DNA of 64,000 nt from Stenotrophomonas maltophilia D457 (GCF_000284595.1 NC_017671.1:2265001-2329000); one strand, 5' to 3'. Counted from the first letter of the stretch, positions 7,784-17,349 are shown. Notes: generated by a model not told the origin, from the sequence alone. Translations and numbers: made by a program.

Positions 7784-9628
7784 TCAGTCGTGCGGGCTGC
7801 GCAGGCCATCCACATCCAGGATCAGCGCCATGCGACCATCGCCGATCAAGGTTGCACCGGCGTAACCGCGCAGGCCGCGCAGGGCCTTCGGCAGTGGTTT
7901 GATGACCACTTCCTCGCGCCCACGGACCTGGTCCACGACCAGGCCGAAGCGCGCTTCGCCGGCCTGCAGCACCACGATGGTCAGCAGGGTCGATGCGGCC
8001 GGCGTCACATCCAGCCACTGCCGCAGATCGACCAGTGGCAGCGTGTGCGAACGGCGGTCGAGCACGGCACGGCCATCGAACCAGCCCAGCGAGGTGGGCG
8101 GCGCGTGCAGTACCTCCATCACGCGCGCCAGCGGCAGCGCATAGACGTCCTCGCCGGCCTGCACCAGCAGGGTCGGCAGGATCGCCAGGGTCAGCGGCAC
8201 GCGGATCAGGAAGCGGCTGCCGCGGCCCAGCTCCGACTGGATCTGGATCTGCCCGCTGAGTTCGCGGATGCGCGACTGCACCACGTCCATGCCGACGCCG
8301 CGCCCGGAAATATCCGTGACCTGCTGCTTGGTCGAGAAGCCGGGCAGGAACACCAGGTGCAGGCACTCCTCGCTGCTCAGGCGGGCGGCGGCTTCCGGAT
8401 CGATCAGGCCCTTCTCGCGTGCCTTCGCGCGCAGCTTTTCCGGATCGATGCCGGCGCCATCGTCCTGCACCTCGATGCTGACGTAGTCACCTTCCTGCTG
8501 CGCCGACAACCGCACATGGCCCATCCGCGGCTTGCCCTGCGCTTCGCGCAGGTCGGGCATTTCCACGCCATGGTCGATGGCGTTGCGGACCAGGTGCACC
8601 AGCGGGTCGGCCAGCGCTTCGACCAGGTTGCGGTCGAGCTCGGTCTCGGCGCCGATCAGCTCCAGGTCCACTTCCTTCTTCAGCGAGCGGGCGACGTCGC
8701 GGGCGACCTTGGGGAAGCGCGAGAATACCTTGCCCACCGGCTGCATGCGGGTGCGCATCACCGCCGACTGCAGGCGCGCGGTGGCGATGTCCAGGGTGGA
8801 CACGGCGCGGTCCAGCTCCTCGTCGCGCAGGCGCGCACGCAGGGTCTTGAGCCGGTTGCGCGACAGCACCAGTTCGCCGATCAGGTTGACGATCGCATCC
8901 AGGCGCTTGGTGTCCACGCGCACGGTGTGTTCGGCTTCGGCCAGCGGCTTGGCGGCCGGCTTGGCCACCGGTGCCGGTGCGGTGGCCGGGCGCGGGGCGG
9001 CGATCGGTGCCGGCGCCACCGCAGCCGCGGGCCTGGCGCCGGGTGCGGCGCCACCGTGCAGCTGGTCGAGCAGGGCTTCGAACTCATCTTCGCTGATCAG
9101 GCCGTCGTCGGCCTTCTTTGCCGGCGCCACCGCAGTCGGTGCGTTGCCACCGTGCAGCTGGTCGAGCAGCGCCTCGAACTCGTCGTCGGTGATCAGGTCG
9201 CCGGCACCGGCCGCCGGTGCGGCGGCAGCGGCGGCAGGCGCTGCTGCACCGCCATGCACGTCGAACTGGGCGATCAGGTCCGGCGGTGCATAGCCCGGCT
9301 CGGTGCCGGAAGACACGGCATCGAGCATCGACTGCAGGTAGTCCAGCGATTGCTGGGCGGCGTCGAAGTGATGGGCCTGCAGCACGGCCTGGCCGGCACG
9401 TGCAGCGCCCAGCGCCTCTTCAGCGGCGTGGCACAGCTCGACCATGGCGGTGACACCGAGGAAACCCGCGCCGCCCTTGAGCGTGTGGTAGCCCCGGAAC
9501 ACCGCGTTGAGCTGTTCGGTGTCCTGCGGTGCCTGCTCCAGCGACACCAGCTGTTCGCCGAGGCGATCCAGGATTTCCTGTGCCTCGATGATGAAATCGG
9601 CAGTGATGTCGTCGGATACCGCGCTCAT
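7784..9628 (-). CDS. cheA: Chemotaxis histidine kinase CheA (main flagellar copy)
   Basis: A 614-residue CheA. HPt domain with FRGYHTLKGGAGFLG (phospho-acceptor His48). An Ala/Pro-rich linker follows, with two near-identical 17-residue motifs, L-I-x-x-D-E-F-E-A-L-L-D-Q-L-H-G-G at 145-161 and 177-193. Then the dimerisation helices (VDTKRLDAIVNLIGELVLSR), the HATPase domain (LVRNAIDHG, DDGAGID, GRGVGMDVV) and a C-terminal CheW-like domain. No ordinary P2 domain is visible, so the repeated motifs may recruit a regulator instead. Context is fliA-cheY-cheZ-cheA-motC-motD, the order of polar-flagellate gammaproteobacteria, except that no cheB follows. The start codon lies 2 bases from the cheZ stop. 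Confidence 0.97.
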   Translation of the reverse strand: MSAVSDDITADFIIEAQEILDRLGEQLVSLEQAPQDTEQLNAVFRGYHTLKGGAGFLGVTAMVELCHAAEEALGAARAGQAVLQAHHFDAAQQSLDYLQSMLDAVSSGTEPGYAPPDLIAQFDVHGGAAAPAAAAAAPAAGAGDLITDDEFEALLDQLHGGNAPTAVAPAKKADDGLISEDEFEALLDQLHGGAAPGARPAAAVAPAPIAAPRPATAPAPVAKPAAKPLAEAEHTVRVDTKRLDAIVNLIGELVLSRNRLKTLRARLRDEELDRAVSTLDIATARLQSAVMRTRMQPVGKVFSRFPKVARDVARSLKKEVDLELIGAETELDRNLVEALADPLVHLVRNAIDHGVEMPDLREAQGKPRMGHVRLSAQQEGDYVSIEVQDDGAGIDPEKLRAKAREKGLIDPEAAARLSSEECLHLVFLPGFSTKQQVTDISGRGVGMDVVQSRIRELSGQIQIQSELGRGSRFLIRVPLTLAILPTLLVQAGEDVYALPLARVMEVLHAPPTSLGWFDGRAVLDRRSHTLPLVDLRQWLDVTPAASTLLTIVVLQAGEARFGLVVDQVRGREEVVIKPLPKALRGLRGYAGATLIGDGRMALILDVDGLRSPHD

Positions 9629-9630
9629 GC

Positions 9631-10236
9631 TTACAGCCCCAGATCCGACAACAGGTCGTCGGCGTCGTTCTGCGAGACCGCGTGGCGGTCCAGTCCCTTC
9701 AGTGCCGGCCCGGCCAGTTCCGGGTCGGTGCGATGCTGTTCCGGCGGCAGGCCGAGCGCGCCGAAGCCTTCATGCACGCGGCGGACGATGCCGACCACGC
9801 GACGGATGATCTGCCCGGTCAGGTCCTGGTAGCTCTGGGTCAGGGCGATCTCGGTCAGGTTGTGGCGGATGCGCTCCAGCTGCGCGTCCTGGCCTGGCTG
9901 CAGGCCTTCGGCGCGCAGCTGCTCGGTCAGGCTGCGGCATTCCTCGGCCAGGTCCAGGGTGCGGTGGGTGGCCTGTTCGGTCATCGCCACCACGTGGTCC
10001 AGGCGTGCGCACGCATCGTCCAGTTCGCCGGCCTCGCTGGGCACGGTCGGCAGTTCGCCCAGGGCCTGCCCCAGCTCGCGGGCCAGCCGCGAGAGGCCGC
10101 TCATCATCGGCTGCGCGCGCAGCGCGACCAGTCCGTCGATGCGTTGCCGCCAGGCGGCTTCGTCACCGGACTCCAGGGCATCCAGGGCTTCCTGCAGGCG
10201 CAGCGCGAGGGCGTTCTTGTCGACCGTGGTATCCAT
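9631..10236 (-). CDS. cheZ: CheY-P phosphatase CheZ
   Basis: A 201-residue, mainly helical protein. The catalytic motif QSYQDLTGQIIRRVV is at about 134-148; D138 and Q142 correspond to the Asp and Gln of the DLTGQ motif that in E. coli CheZ bind Mg2+ and position water. The C-terminal tail DDLLSDLGL (193-201) is the CheY-binding peptide. Its ATG overlaps the cheY stop by one base (TGATG). It dephosphorylates CheY-P to end the tumble or reversal signal. Confidence 0.96.
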   Translation of the reverse strand: MDTTVDKNALALRLQEALDALESGDEAAWRQRIDGLVALRAQPMMSGLSRLARELGQALGELPTVPSEAGELDDACARLDHVVAMTEQATHRTLDLAEECRSLTEQLRAEGLQPGQDAQLERIRHNLTEIALTQSYQDLTGQIIRRVVGIVRRVHEGFGALGLPPEQHRTDPELAGPALKGLDRHAVSQNDADDLLSDLGL

Positions 10237-10628
10237 CAGGCGCTGGCCGCCAGGCGTTCGAAGATCTTGCCCAGCTTCTCTTCCAGCGTCTGCGCGGTGA
10301 ACGGCTTGATGATGTAGCCGTTCACGCCGTTCTGGGCCGCTTCGATGATCTGCTCGCGCTTGGCTTCGGCGGTGACCATCAGCACGGGCAGGGTCTTCAG
10401 CTTGGCGTCGGCACGGATCGCCTTGAGCAGTTCGATGCCGGTCATCACCGGCATGTTCCAGTCGGTGACGACGAAATCGAAGGGCTGGCTCTGCAGCAGC
10501 GACAGCGCGGCATGCCCGTCCTCGGCTTCGGCGGTGTTGGTGAAGCCCAGATCGCCCAGCAGGTTCTTGACGATTCGACGCATGGTCGAGAAGTCGTCGA
10601 CGATGAGGATGCGCATGTTCTTGTTCAA
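10236..10628 (-). CDS. cheY: Chemotaxis response regulator CheY (motor-binding)
   Basis: A 130-residue receiver domain: [14 protein letters not shown], phospho-acceptor D56 in VVTDWNMP, T86 in LMVTAEA, K108 in IIKPF. The sequence and its place between fliA and cheZ mark it as the flagellar-switch CheY. The start is probably the TTG at 10626-10628, because AAAGGA lies about nine bases before it; the ATG at 10614-10616 would give a protein four residues shorter but has no ribosome site. Phosphorylated by CheA, it binds the N-terminal EIDALL motif of FliM, which is present at 22585-23589. Confidence 0.96.
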   Translation of the reverse strand: MNKNMRILIVDDFSTMRRIVKNLLGDLGFTNTAEAEDGHAALSLLQSQPFDFVVTDWNMPVMTGIELLKAIRADAKLKTLPVLMVTAEAKREQIIEAAQNGVNGYIIKPFTAQTLEEKLGKIFERLAASA

Positions 10629-10685
10629 AGCAGAGTTCCTTTGTTGTTCATTCCGGGCGGCCGGGGGCAGTCGCCTCGGGGATGT

Positions 10686-11432
10686 TCATTCTTCCAGGCC
10701 GGCGTCGACGGCCTCGAAAATCTTCAGGCGGCCGCGCAGGCGCAGCACGGCCTGGCCATGGATCTGGCAGACCCGCGACTCGCTCACGCCGAGCACCGCG
10801 CCGATCTCCTTCAGGTTCAGCTCCTGCTCGTAGTACAGCGAGAGCACCAGCTGTTCGCGCTCGGGCAGGTGGCCGATGGCCTTGCCCAGCTCACGGCCGA
10901 ACTCGCCGCGCTCCAGCACCTGTTGTGGAGTCGGGCCGCCCTGGGCGACAGTATCCAGTTCGCCCTGGTCTTCGATGCGCGACTCCAGGCTCAGCACCTG
11001 GCCACGTGCGGCGTCTTCCATCAGCCTCAGGTACTCGGGCAGCGGCATCTCCATCGCGGCGGCCACTTCGGTGGCGCTGGCGGCACGGCCCGTGCTCTGT
11101 TCCAGGCGGCGGATGGTGGCGGCGGCATCACGGGCACGGCGGTGCACCGAGCGCGGCACCCAGTCGCCACGGCGGATCTCGTCGATCATCGAGCCGCGGA
11201 TGCGGATCGAGGCATAGGTCTCGAACGAGGCGCCCTGGTCGGCGTCGTAGCTGCGCGAGGCTTCGATCAGGCCCATCATGCCGGCCTGGATCAGATCATC
11301 GACTTCGACGCTGGCCGGCAGGCGCGCGGCCAGGTGGTGGGCGATGCGTCGCACCAGGTCCGAATGCTGGGCGATGACCTCGTTGGCCGCCGAGCGCTGG
11401 ACTTCCCTGTACTGGTGGGCTGCGCCTTTCAT
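10686..11432 (-). CDS. fliA: RNA polymerase sigma-28 factor FliA
   Basis: A 248-residue group 3 sigma factor. Region 2 includes VEVDDLIQAGMMGLIEASRSYD and FETYASIRIRGSMIDEIRRGDWVPRSV; region 4 ends in LNLKEIGAVLGVSESRVCQIHGQAV. It drives late flagellar genes; several matching boxes occur in this window. The anti-sigma factor flgM is at 56457. Its ATG overlaps the fleN stop (ATGA). Confidence 0.97.
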   Translation of the reverse strand: MKGAAHQYREVQRSAANEVIAQHSDLVRRIAHHLAARLPASVEVDDLIQAGMMGLIEASRSYDADQGASFETYASIRIRGSMIDEIRRGDWVPRSVHRRARDAAATIRRLEQSTGRAASATEVAAAMEMPLPEYLRLMEDAARGQVLSLESRIEDQGELDTVAQGGPTPQQVLERGEFGRELGKAIGHLPEREQLVLSLYYEQELNLKEIGAVLGVSESRVCQIHGQAVLRLRGRLKIFEAVDAGLEE

Positions 11433-12316
11433 GCGGCCACCCCACGCTGCTTGAGGATGCGTTCGAGGAAGAACTCGACGCCACCGCGCGGTTCGGTCGG
11501 TGCCTGCCAGCGCGCGGTGCGGCGTGCGATCTCGGTGATCGCCAGCGCCGACGGGCTGGATGGATAGGCCTTCACCACCGGCTGCTGGCGCTGCACCGAC
11601 AGGCGCAGCCAGTCATCCTGCGGCACGCAGCCCAGGTAGTTCAGCGAGACATCGGCAAGGAACTTCTCGCAGACGCGGGTCAGCTTCTCGTACAGCACGC
11701 GGCCCTCGTTCGGGTCGCGCACCATGTTGGCCACCACCTGGACGCGGTCCACGCCGCGCTCGCGCGACAGCACCTTGATCAGTGCGTAGGCGTCGGTGAT
11801 CGAGGCCGGTTCGTCACAGACCACCACCACGGTGTCCTGCGCGGCCTGGCAGAAGGTCAGCACGCCGTCGGTGATGCCGGCGGCGGTATCGACCACCATG
11901 ATGTCCAGCTCGCGTTCCAGTTCGGAGAACACGTTGACCAGGCCGACATGCTCGGCCGGGGCCAGCTCGGCCATGTGCCGGCGGCCGGAAGCGGCCGGGA
12001 CCACCAGCACGCCGCTCGGGCCTTCGACGATGACGTCGTCCAGCGAGCAGCGGCCGGCCACCAGGTCGGCCAGCGTAAAGGTGGGGTTCAAGCCCAGGAT
12101 CACGTCGATGTTGGCCAGGCCCAGGTCGGCGTCCAGCAGCAGCGTGCGCTTGCCCATGCCCGCCAGCGCCACCGCCAGGTTGGCGGACACATTCGTCTTG
12201 CCCACGCCGCCCTTGCCGCCGGTCACCGCGATGGTGCGCACAGGGCCGAGCGGCTCGCTGCGGGTGGCCGACAGCGGGAAGGTCTTGGTCAGCTTGGCGT
12301 ACTCACGCGACGGCAT
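11429..12316 (-). CDS. fleN: Flagellar number regulator FleN/FlhG (MinD-like ATPase)
   Basis: A 295-residue MinD/ParA-family ATPase. Walker A is VTGGKGGVGKTNVSANLA (residues 31-48), followed by LLLDADLGLANIDVILG and MVVDTAAGITDGV. FleN/FlhG opposes FleQ and limits polar flagellar number. It starts 14 bases inside the flhF 3' end and is followed by fliA, the standard flhF-fleN-fliA cluster. The N-terminal part before the Walker motif is about 30 residues. Confidence 0.95.
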   Translation of the reverse strand: MPSREYAKLTKTFPLSATRSEPLGPVRTIAVTGGKGGVGKTNVSANLAVALAGMGKRTLLLDADLGLANIDVILGLNPTFTLADLVAGRCSLDDVIVEGPSGVLVVPAASGRRHMAELAPAEHVGLVNVFSELERELDIMVVDTAAGITDGVLTFCQAAQDTVVVVCDEPASITDAYALIKVLSRERGVDRVQVVANMVRDPNEGRVLYEKLTRVCEKFLADVSLNYLGCVPQDDWLRLSVQRQQPVVKAYPSSPSALAITEIARRTARWQAPTEPRGGVEFFLERILKQRGVAA

Positions 12317-13919
12317 GGTTCAACTCCGGGTTGCAGGGCATATCGGCCGCTCGGCGCAAATCTTCAAGGCGAAGTACAAGATTGGCTGCACTGGCCCGGT
12401 GCAGGTCCTCCGGGACGTCCTGGCCATCGGTCACCCAGGTGATCGGCAGGGCGTGGTCCACGGCCACCGACAGGGCGTTGCCGAAGCGGCCGGTCTCGTC
12501 CAGCTTGCTCAGCACCAGGCCCTGCAGGTTGGCCGCACCGAAGCGGCGCACCACCTCGTCCATGTCGCCGAAGCTGGTGTTGGCCGGCAGCACCAGCAGG
12601 GTGCGCACCTGGCGCGCGGCGCGCAGCCACTGCAGCTGGGCGGCCAGGGCACGGTCGCGCGGGCCCAGGCCGGCGGTATCGATCAGCACCAGCTTGTAGT
12701 CCTTCAAGCGTTCCAGCAGCTGGTCCAGGTCGGTGCCGCTGTTGGCCTCGTGCACGGCGATGCCGAGCTGGCGGCCGTAGCCATACAGCTGTTCACGGGC
12801 GCCGATGCGGGTGGTGTCGGTGGTGACCAGGGCGACGTCACGCGGGGCGTGCTTCTCGGCGAAGCGCGAGGCCAGCTTGGCGATGGTGGTGGTCTTGCCG
12901 GCGCCGGTCGGGCCGACCAGCGCGATCACGCCGCCTTCCTCCAGCGGGTCGACCGGGGCGATCGGCAGCTTGCGCGAGATCAGCCCCAGCATCAGGCCGC
13001 GGCCACGATGGGCTTCGGTTTCCAGCGGGATCTGCATGGCCACGTCGCGGGCCAGCCCGGCGTCGAAACCGTACTCGTCCATCAGGTCCAGCGCGGTGGC
13101 GCGCACCGGGCTGCCACGCAGGCGCTCGTCGGTGAAGCGGTTCATCTCGCGCTCGATCACCTGGCGCATGCCGGCCACTTCCTGGCGCAGCTGGCGGATC
13201 TCGGCGTCGTCCTGGGCAACCACGGTCAGCGTCGGTGCCGGGGCCAGCATGGGGGCCGGGCTGGCTTCGACGGCGGCTTCGACCGCTGCCGGTTCGCTGG
13301 CGGCGATCCCGGGCTGCGCGTCGATCACGGCAGCGGTCGGCAGCGGCGGCGGCTGCACGGCCGGGGCCACGCTTTCGTGATGCGCCTCGTGCGGCGGGTC
13401 GATCTGGAAGCGCGCGCGGTTGGCCGGCACGGTGGCGGCCGGTGCAACGATGGCCTCGGCGAACGGGGCGAAGATCTGGTCCGGCGGTGCCGGTTCGTTG
13501 ACGGCGGCGCGGGCCAGGGTGGCGGCGAAGCCCGTGCTGCCCCGGGTCGGCACGATCTCGTCGGCGCTGTCCAGAGTGCGGCCGGTGGCACCGACGGCGG
13601 CGCGGGCGAGGGCGGCCACTGCCGAGGTGGTGGCCGCGACCGGTTCCGGCGCCGGGGAGCTGCTGCGGCGGCGGGTGACGGCGGCGATCACCGCGTCGGC
13701 GGCGGTGCGCGGCTTGGGTGCCGGCGGCGGTGCGACGTCACGGCGCGAGGCTTCCAGTGCACGCTGCACGGCGCTCTCGTCGTAGTTGGCGGCGGCGACG
13801 ATCTCGATGCCTTCCTCGATCCGGCGGTTGGACAGGATCACGGCGTCAGGACCATGTTCCTTGCGCACCAGGTTCATGGCCGAGCGCATGTCGGCGGCGA
13901 CGAATCGTTTGATTTTCAT
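12303..13919 (-). CDS. flhF: Flagellar placement GTPase FlhF
   Basis: A 538-residue SRP-type GTPase. The N-terminal part (MKIKRFVAADMRSAMNLVRKEHGPDAVILSNRR) is family-typical. A long Ala/Pro-rich linker (about 70-240) follows, then the NG domain with ALVGPTGAGKTTTIAKLA, VTTDTTRIGAREQL, LIDTAGLGPRD and LSKLDETGRFG. It marks the pole where the flagellum is built. An in-frame GTG at 13983-13985 would add 22 residues (Ser/Pro/Thr-rich), but the ATG at 13917-13919 fits family alignment. The 145 bases to flhA hold nothing else recognisable. Confidence 0.95.
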   Translation of the reverse strand: MKIKRFVAADMRSAMNLVRKEHGPDAVILSNRRIEEGIEIVAAANYDESAVQRALEASRRDVAPPPAPKPRTAADAVIAAVTRRRSSSPAPEPVAATTSAVAALARAAVGATGRTLDSADEIVPTRGSTGFAATLARAAVNEPAPPDQIFAPFAEAIVAPAATVPANRARFQIDPPHEAHHESVAPAVQPPPLPTAAVIDAQPGIAASEPAAVEAAVEASPAPMLAPAPTLTVVAQDDAEIRQLRQEVAGMRQVIEREMNRFTDERLRGSPVRATALDLMDEYGFDAGLARDVAMQIPLETEAHRGRGLMLGLISRKLPIAPVDPLEEGGVIALVGPTGAGKTTTIAKLASRFAEKHAPRDVALVTTDTTRIGAREQLYGYGRQLGIAVHEANSGTDLDQLLERLKDYKLVLIDTAGLGPRDRALAAQLQWLRAARQVRTLLVLPANTSFGDMDEVVRRFGAANLQGLVLSKLDETGRFGNALSVAVDHALPITWVTDGQDVPEDLHRASAANLVLRLEDLRRAADMPCNPELNHAVA

Positions 13920-14064
13920 GCTGTGGTCACGGGGCGAAGACGGCGGGGTGGCGGTCGGAGAACTCGGGTGGTCGGTGGTCTGCACGGTGCGGGTTCCCCT
14001 TGGTATCTGTCTGTTGCGTTGGTTCGAAAGTGGTGTCTGTTTTCTGGCGCATCGCAGGGCGGCG

Positions 14065-16173
14065 TCAGCTGATCGTTCCGACCAGCTTCAGGCGCTTGTC
14101 CTCCGGCACCTCGCTGTAGGCCAGGACCGACAGCGACGGAACGCTGTGGCGGACCAGGCGGGCCAGCGCGGCGCGCACCGGGCCAGGTACCAGCACGACC
14201 GCGGGCTCGTTGCGGGCTTCCTGCTTGCTGACACATTCGGCCAGGCTCTGGTGCAGTCGCTCAGCGAGTCCGGGTTCCAGCGCGGCGCCGTTGCCCTGCG
14301 TGGACTCCTGCAAGACACGTTCCAATTGCGGGTTGAGGGTGAACACCGGCAGCTCCGCCGACATTCCGGCGATCTCCTGCACGATGAAGCGGCCCAGTGC
14401 GGTGCGAACAGCGGCGGTCAGCACGGCCGGGTCCTGGCTGCTGGGCGCATGTTCGACCAGTGCCTCGGCGATCTTGCGCAGCTGGCGGATCGGAATGCGC
14501 TCGACCAGCAGGTTCTGCAGCACGCGCACCACCGCCGACAGCGGCAACGCCTTCGGCGTCAGATCTTCGACGAGCTTGGGCGCGCTCTTGGCCAGGTTGG
14601 CCAGCAGGTGCTGCACTTCTTCGTGGCCGAGCAGTTCCGGCGCGTGCTCACGGATCAGGTGCGACAGATGGGTGGCGACCACGGTCGCCGGATCGACCAC
14701 GGTGTAGCCCAGCGTTTCGGCCTGGGCGCGCTGGTGCGGCTGGATCCAGGTGGCGTCCAGGCCGAACGCGGGGTCCTTGCCGGCGATGCCTTCCAGCGCA
14801 CCGAGCGCGCTGCCCGGGTCCAGCGCCAGCTCGCGGTCGGGGTGGATCTCGGCGGTGGCCACCGGCACGCCGTGCACCAGCACGCGGTAGCCGTTGGCCG
14901 GCAGTTCCAGGTTGTCGCGGATGTGCACCGACGGGATCAGGAAGCCGACATCCTGGGTCAGCTTGCGGCGCACGCCCTTGATGCGCGCCATCAGTTCGCC
15001 GCCCTGGTTGCTGTCCACCAGCGGGATCAGCCGGTAGCCGACCTCCAGGCCCAGCGGATCGACCGGGCGCAGTTCGTCCCAGCTCAGTTCGGCAGTCGGT
15101 GCCGGTGCGGCCGGGCGGCCGAGTGCGTTGAGTGCGGCGGCATCGGTGCCACCGCCTGCCGCATCGGCAGCCGGCGCCTTGCCCTTGCGGTACAGCTTCC
15201 AGGCGATGAAGCCGAGGATCGCGGCCAGCGTCAGGAAAGCGACGTTGGGCATGCCCGGCACCAGGCCGACCACGCCGATGATGCCGGCGGTGATCGCCAG
15301 CGCACGGTACTGGCCGAACACCTGGCCGGTCATGGCCTGAGCCATGTCCTGCGAGCGCGAGGCGCGGGTAACCAGCATGGCCACGGCGCTGGAGACCAGC
15401 AGGGCCGGCAGCTGCGCTACCAGGCCGTCACCGATCGACAGCAGGGTGTAGGTGGCGGCGGCTTCGCCGAACGGCATGCCATGCTGCAGCACGCCCACGG
15501 CCAGGCCGCCGAGCATGTTGATGAACAGGATCAGGATGCCGGCAATGGCATCGCCGCGGATGAACTTGCTGGCGCCGTCCATCGCACCGTAGAAGTCGGC
15601 TTCCTCACGCACTTCCTCGCGGCGCAGCTTGGCTTCTTCACGCGTCAGCAAACCGGCGTTGAGGTCGGCGTCGATCGCCATCTGCTTGCCGGGCATCGCG
15701 TCCAGGATGAAGCGCGCGGTCACTTCCGAAACGCGGCCCGCACCCTTGGTAATGACCACGAAATTGATGATGGTCAGGATCGCGAACACCACGATGCCGA
15801 CCGCATAGTTGCCGCCGATCACGAATTCACCGAAGGCGGCGATGACCTTGCCCGCGGCATCGTGGCCGTTCTGGCCGTTCAGCAGGATCACGCGGGTGGA
15901 GGCCACGTTCAGCGCCAGCCGCAGCATGGTGGTGATCAGCAGCACGATCGGGAAGATGGTGAAGTCCAGCGGGCGCTTCACGTAGACCACCGCCAGCAGC
16001 ACCATCAGCGAGATGGCGATGTTGAAGGTGAACAGCGCATCGAGCACCGGCGCGGCCAGCGGCACCACGACCATGGCCAGCAGGGCCAGCACGATCAGCG
16101 GCGCGCCAAGGCCCTGGCGGATCATTTCCAGGGCGCGGCGGGTGTTGAAACCGGCGGAGGGCTGGGCGCTCAC
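14065..16173 (-). CDS. flhA: Flagellar type III export gate protein FlhA
   Basis: A 702-residue FHIPEP-family protein. The N-terminal half has about seven to eight membrane helices, with the signature region around LDAMPGKQMAIDADLNAGLL. The C-terminal cytoplasmic half binds chaperone-substrate complexes. It starts with GTG (16171-16173), preceded by GGGAGG six bases upstream; the codon overlaps the flhB stop (GTGA). Confidence 0.97.
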   Translation of the reverse strand: MSAQPSAGFNTRRALEMIRQGLGAPLIVLALLAMVVVPLAAPVLDALFTFNIAISLMVLLAVVYVKRPLDFTIFPIVLLITTMLRLALNVASTRVILLNGQNGHDAAGKVIAAFGEFVIGGNYAVGIVVFAILTIINFVVITKGAGRVSEVTARFILDAMPGKQMAIDADLNAGLLTREEAKLRREEVREEADFYGAMDGASKFIRGDAIAGILILFINMLGGLAVGVLQHGMPFGEAAATYTLLSIGDGLVAQLPALLVSSAVAMLVTRASRSQDMAQAMTGQVFGQYRALAITAGIIGVVGLVPGMPNVAFLTLAAILGFIAWKLYRKGKAPAADAAGGGTDAAALNALGRPAAPAPTAELSWDELRPVDPLGLEVGYRLIPLVDSNQGGELMARIKGVRRKLTQDVGFLIPSVHIRDNLELPANGYRVLVHGVPVATAEIHPDRELALDPGSALGALEGIAGKDPAFGLDATWIQPHQRAQAETLGYTVVDPATVVATHLSHLIREHAPELLGHEEVQHLLANLAKSAPKLVEDLTPKALPLSAVVRVLQNLLVERIPIRQLRKIAEALVEHAPSSQDPAVLTAAVRTALGRFIVQEIAGMSAELPVFTLNPQLERVLQESTQGNGAALEPGLAERLHQSLAECVSKQEARNEPAVVLVPGPVRAALARLVRHSVPSLSVLAYSEVPEDKRLKLVGTIS

Positions 16174-17300
16174 GGGCGGCCTCCCTTGCCGAATTCATCC
16201 ACCTGTATGTGCGGGGCGTCCGGCATCGGGCCAGTGCGCCAGGCGCGCAGCTGGTAGACGTAGGACAGGACCTGGGCGACGGCCGAATACAGTCTCACGG
16301 GGATTTCCTTTCCGAGTTGGCCTTCCCGATACAAGGCGCGTGCCAAAGGCGGGGCGGAGACGATCGCCACCTTGTTGCCGTCGGCCACTTCACGGATGCG
16401 CAGGGCGGTTTCGTCCACGCCCAGCGCGACCACGGTGGGGGCGTTCATGGCGCCGCCCTCGTACTTCAGGGCCACCGCGTAGTGGGTGGGGTTGACCACC
16501 ACCACGTCGGCAGTGGGCACCGCCTCCATCATCCGGCGGTTGGCCATCTGCTGCTGCAGCTGGCGGATGCGGCCCTTCACCTCGGGGCTGCCCTCGCTTT
16601 CCTTCATTTCCCGGCGCAGTTCCTCGCGGGTCATCTTCAGCTTGCGCGTCCAGTTCCAGCGCTGGTACGGCGCATCGATGGCGGCCAGCACCAGCATCGC
16701 GCCGGCGGTGGCCAGCAGCAGGCGCAGGGTGAAGCCCAGGCCATCGGTGATGGCGGTTTCCAGCGGGTGGTGGATCAGCCCGCGCAGGGTGTCGAAGCCG
16801 GTCCAGACCACCAGCCCGGCGGCGACGCCGACGAAGGCCACGCGCAGCAGCGATTTGGTGAATTCGGCAATCGCCTCCGGGCCATACAGGCGCTTGAGCC
16901 CGCTCATCGGGTTCATGCGGTTGATGTCGGGCAGCAACGCCTTCTGCGACCAGCGCAGGCCGCCCATCACCAGCGGGGCGACGAAGCTGGCCAGCAGGCA
17001 GACCAGCACCAGCGGTGCGATCACCAGCAGGAACTGCAGCAGCAGGTCGCCGAAGTGGCCGAACAGTTCCTTCGGGTTCTGCCGCAGGCTCTGTTCGGGG
17101 CTGAGCGCGTGCTTCATCCAGGCCGTGGCGCCACGGCCGATCGAGCCGCTCATGGCCATCACCGCCAGCACGCCGGCGCCGAACACGGCGGCGGTGCCAA
17201 GTTCGCGCGAGCGCGGCAGGTTGCCCTGTTCACGGGCATCGCGCAGGCGTTTTTCGGTCGGTTGTTCGGTCTTTTCGCCGGCGGATTCGTTCTCGGACAT
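16170..17300 (-). CDS. flhB: Flagellar export switch protein FlhB
   Basis: A 376-residue type III export component. It has a charged N-terminus (MSENESAGEKTEQPTEKRL), four membrane helices and a C-terminal cytoplasmic domain with the autocleavage site NPTH at residues 270-273. Cleavage between N and P switches export from rod/hook to filament substrates, working with FliK. A GTG three codons upstream (17307-17309) is an alternative start. A sigma-54-like box is at 17334-17349. FliR, usually adjacent to FlhB, is here separated by a c-di-GMP gene. Confidence 0.96.
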   Translation of the reverse strand: MSENESAGEKTEQPTEKRLRDAREQGNLPRSRELGTAAVFGAGVLAVMAMSGSIGRGATAWMKHALSPEQSLRQNPKELFGHFGDLLLQFLLVIAPLVLVCLLASFVAPLVMGGLRWSQKALLPDINRMNPMSGLKRLYGPEAIAEFTKSLLRVAFVGVAAGLVVWTGFDTLRGLIHHPLETAITDGLGFTLRLLLATAGAMLVLAAIDAPYQRWNWTRKLKMTREELRREMKESEGSPEVKGRIRQLQQQMANRRMMEAVPTADVVVVNPTHYAVALKYEGGAMNAPTVVALGVDETALRIREVADGNKVAIVSAPPLARALYREGQLGKEIPVRLYSAVAQVLSYVYQLRAWRTGPMPDAPHIQVDEFGKGGRP

Positions 17301-17333
17301 CACGGGCACTGCGGCAGGGGGTGCCGGGGTGCG

Positions 17334-17349
17334 TGCAAGAACCGTTCCA
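17334..17349 (-). promoter_or_regulatory. Sigma-54 promoter candidate for flhB
   Basis: Minus-strand TGGAACGGTTCTTGCA. The invariant GG and GC are present with correct spacing; the -24 box has A in place of C. It lies about 35 bases upstream of the ATG. Confidence 0.55.

Noticed and set aside
6917..9832. 971-codon plus-strand open frame over motC and cheA
   Set aside because: Antisense to two clear genes, composition typical of a mirrored GC-rich frame (many Gln, His, Arg), no family similarity seen.
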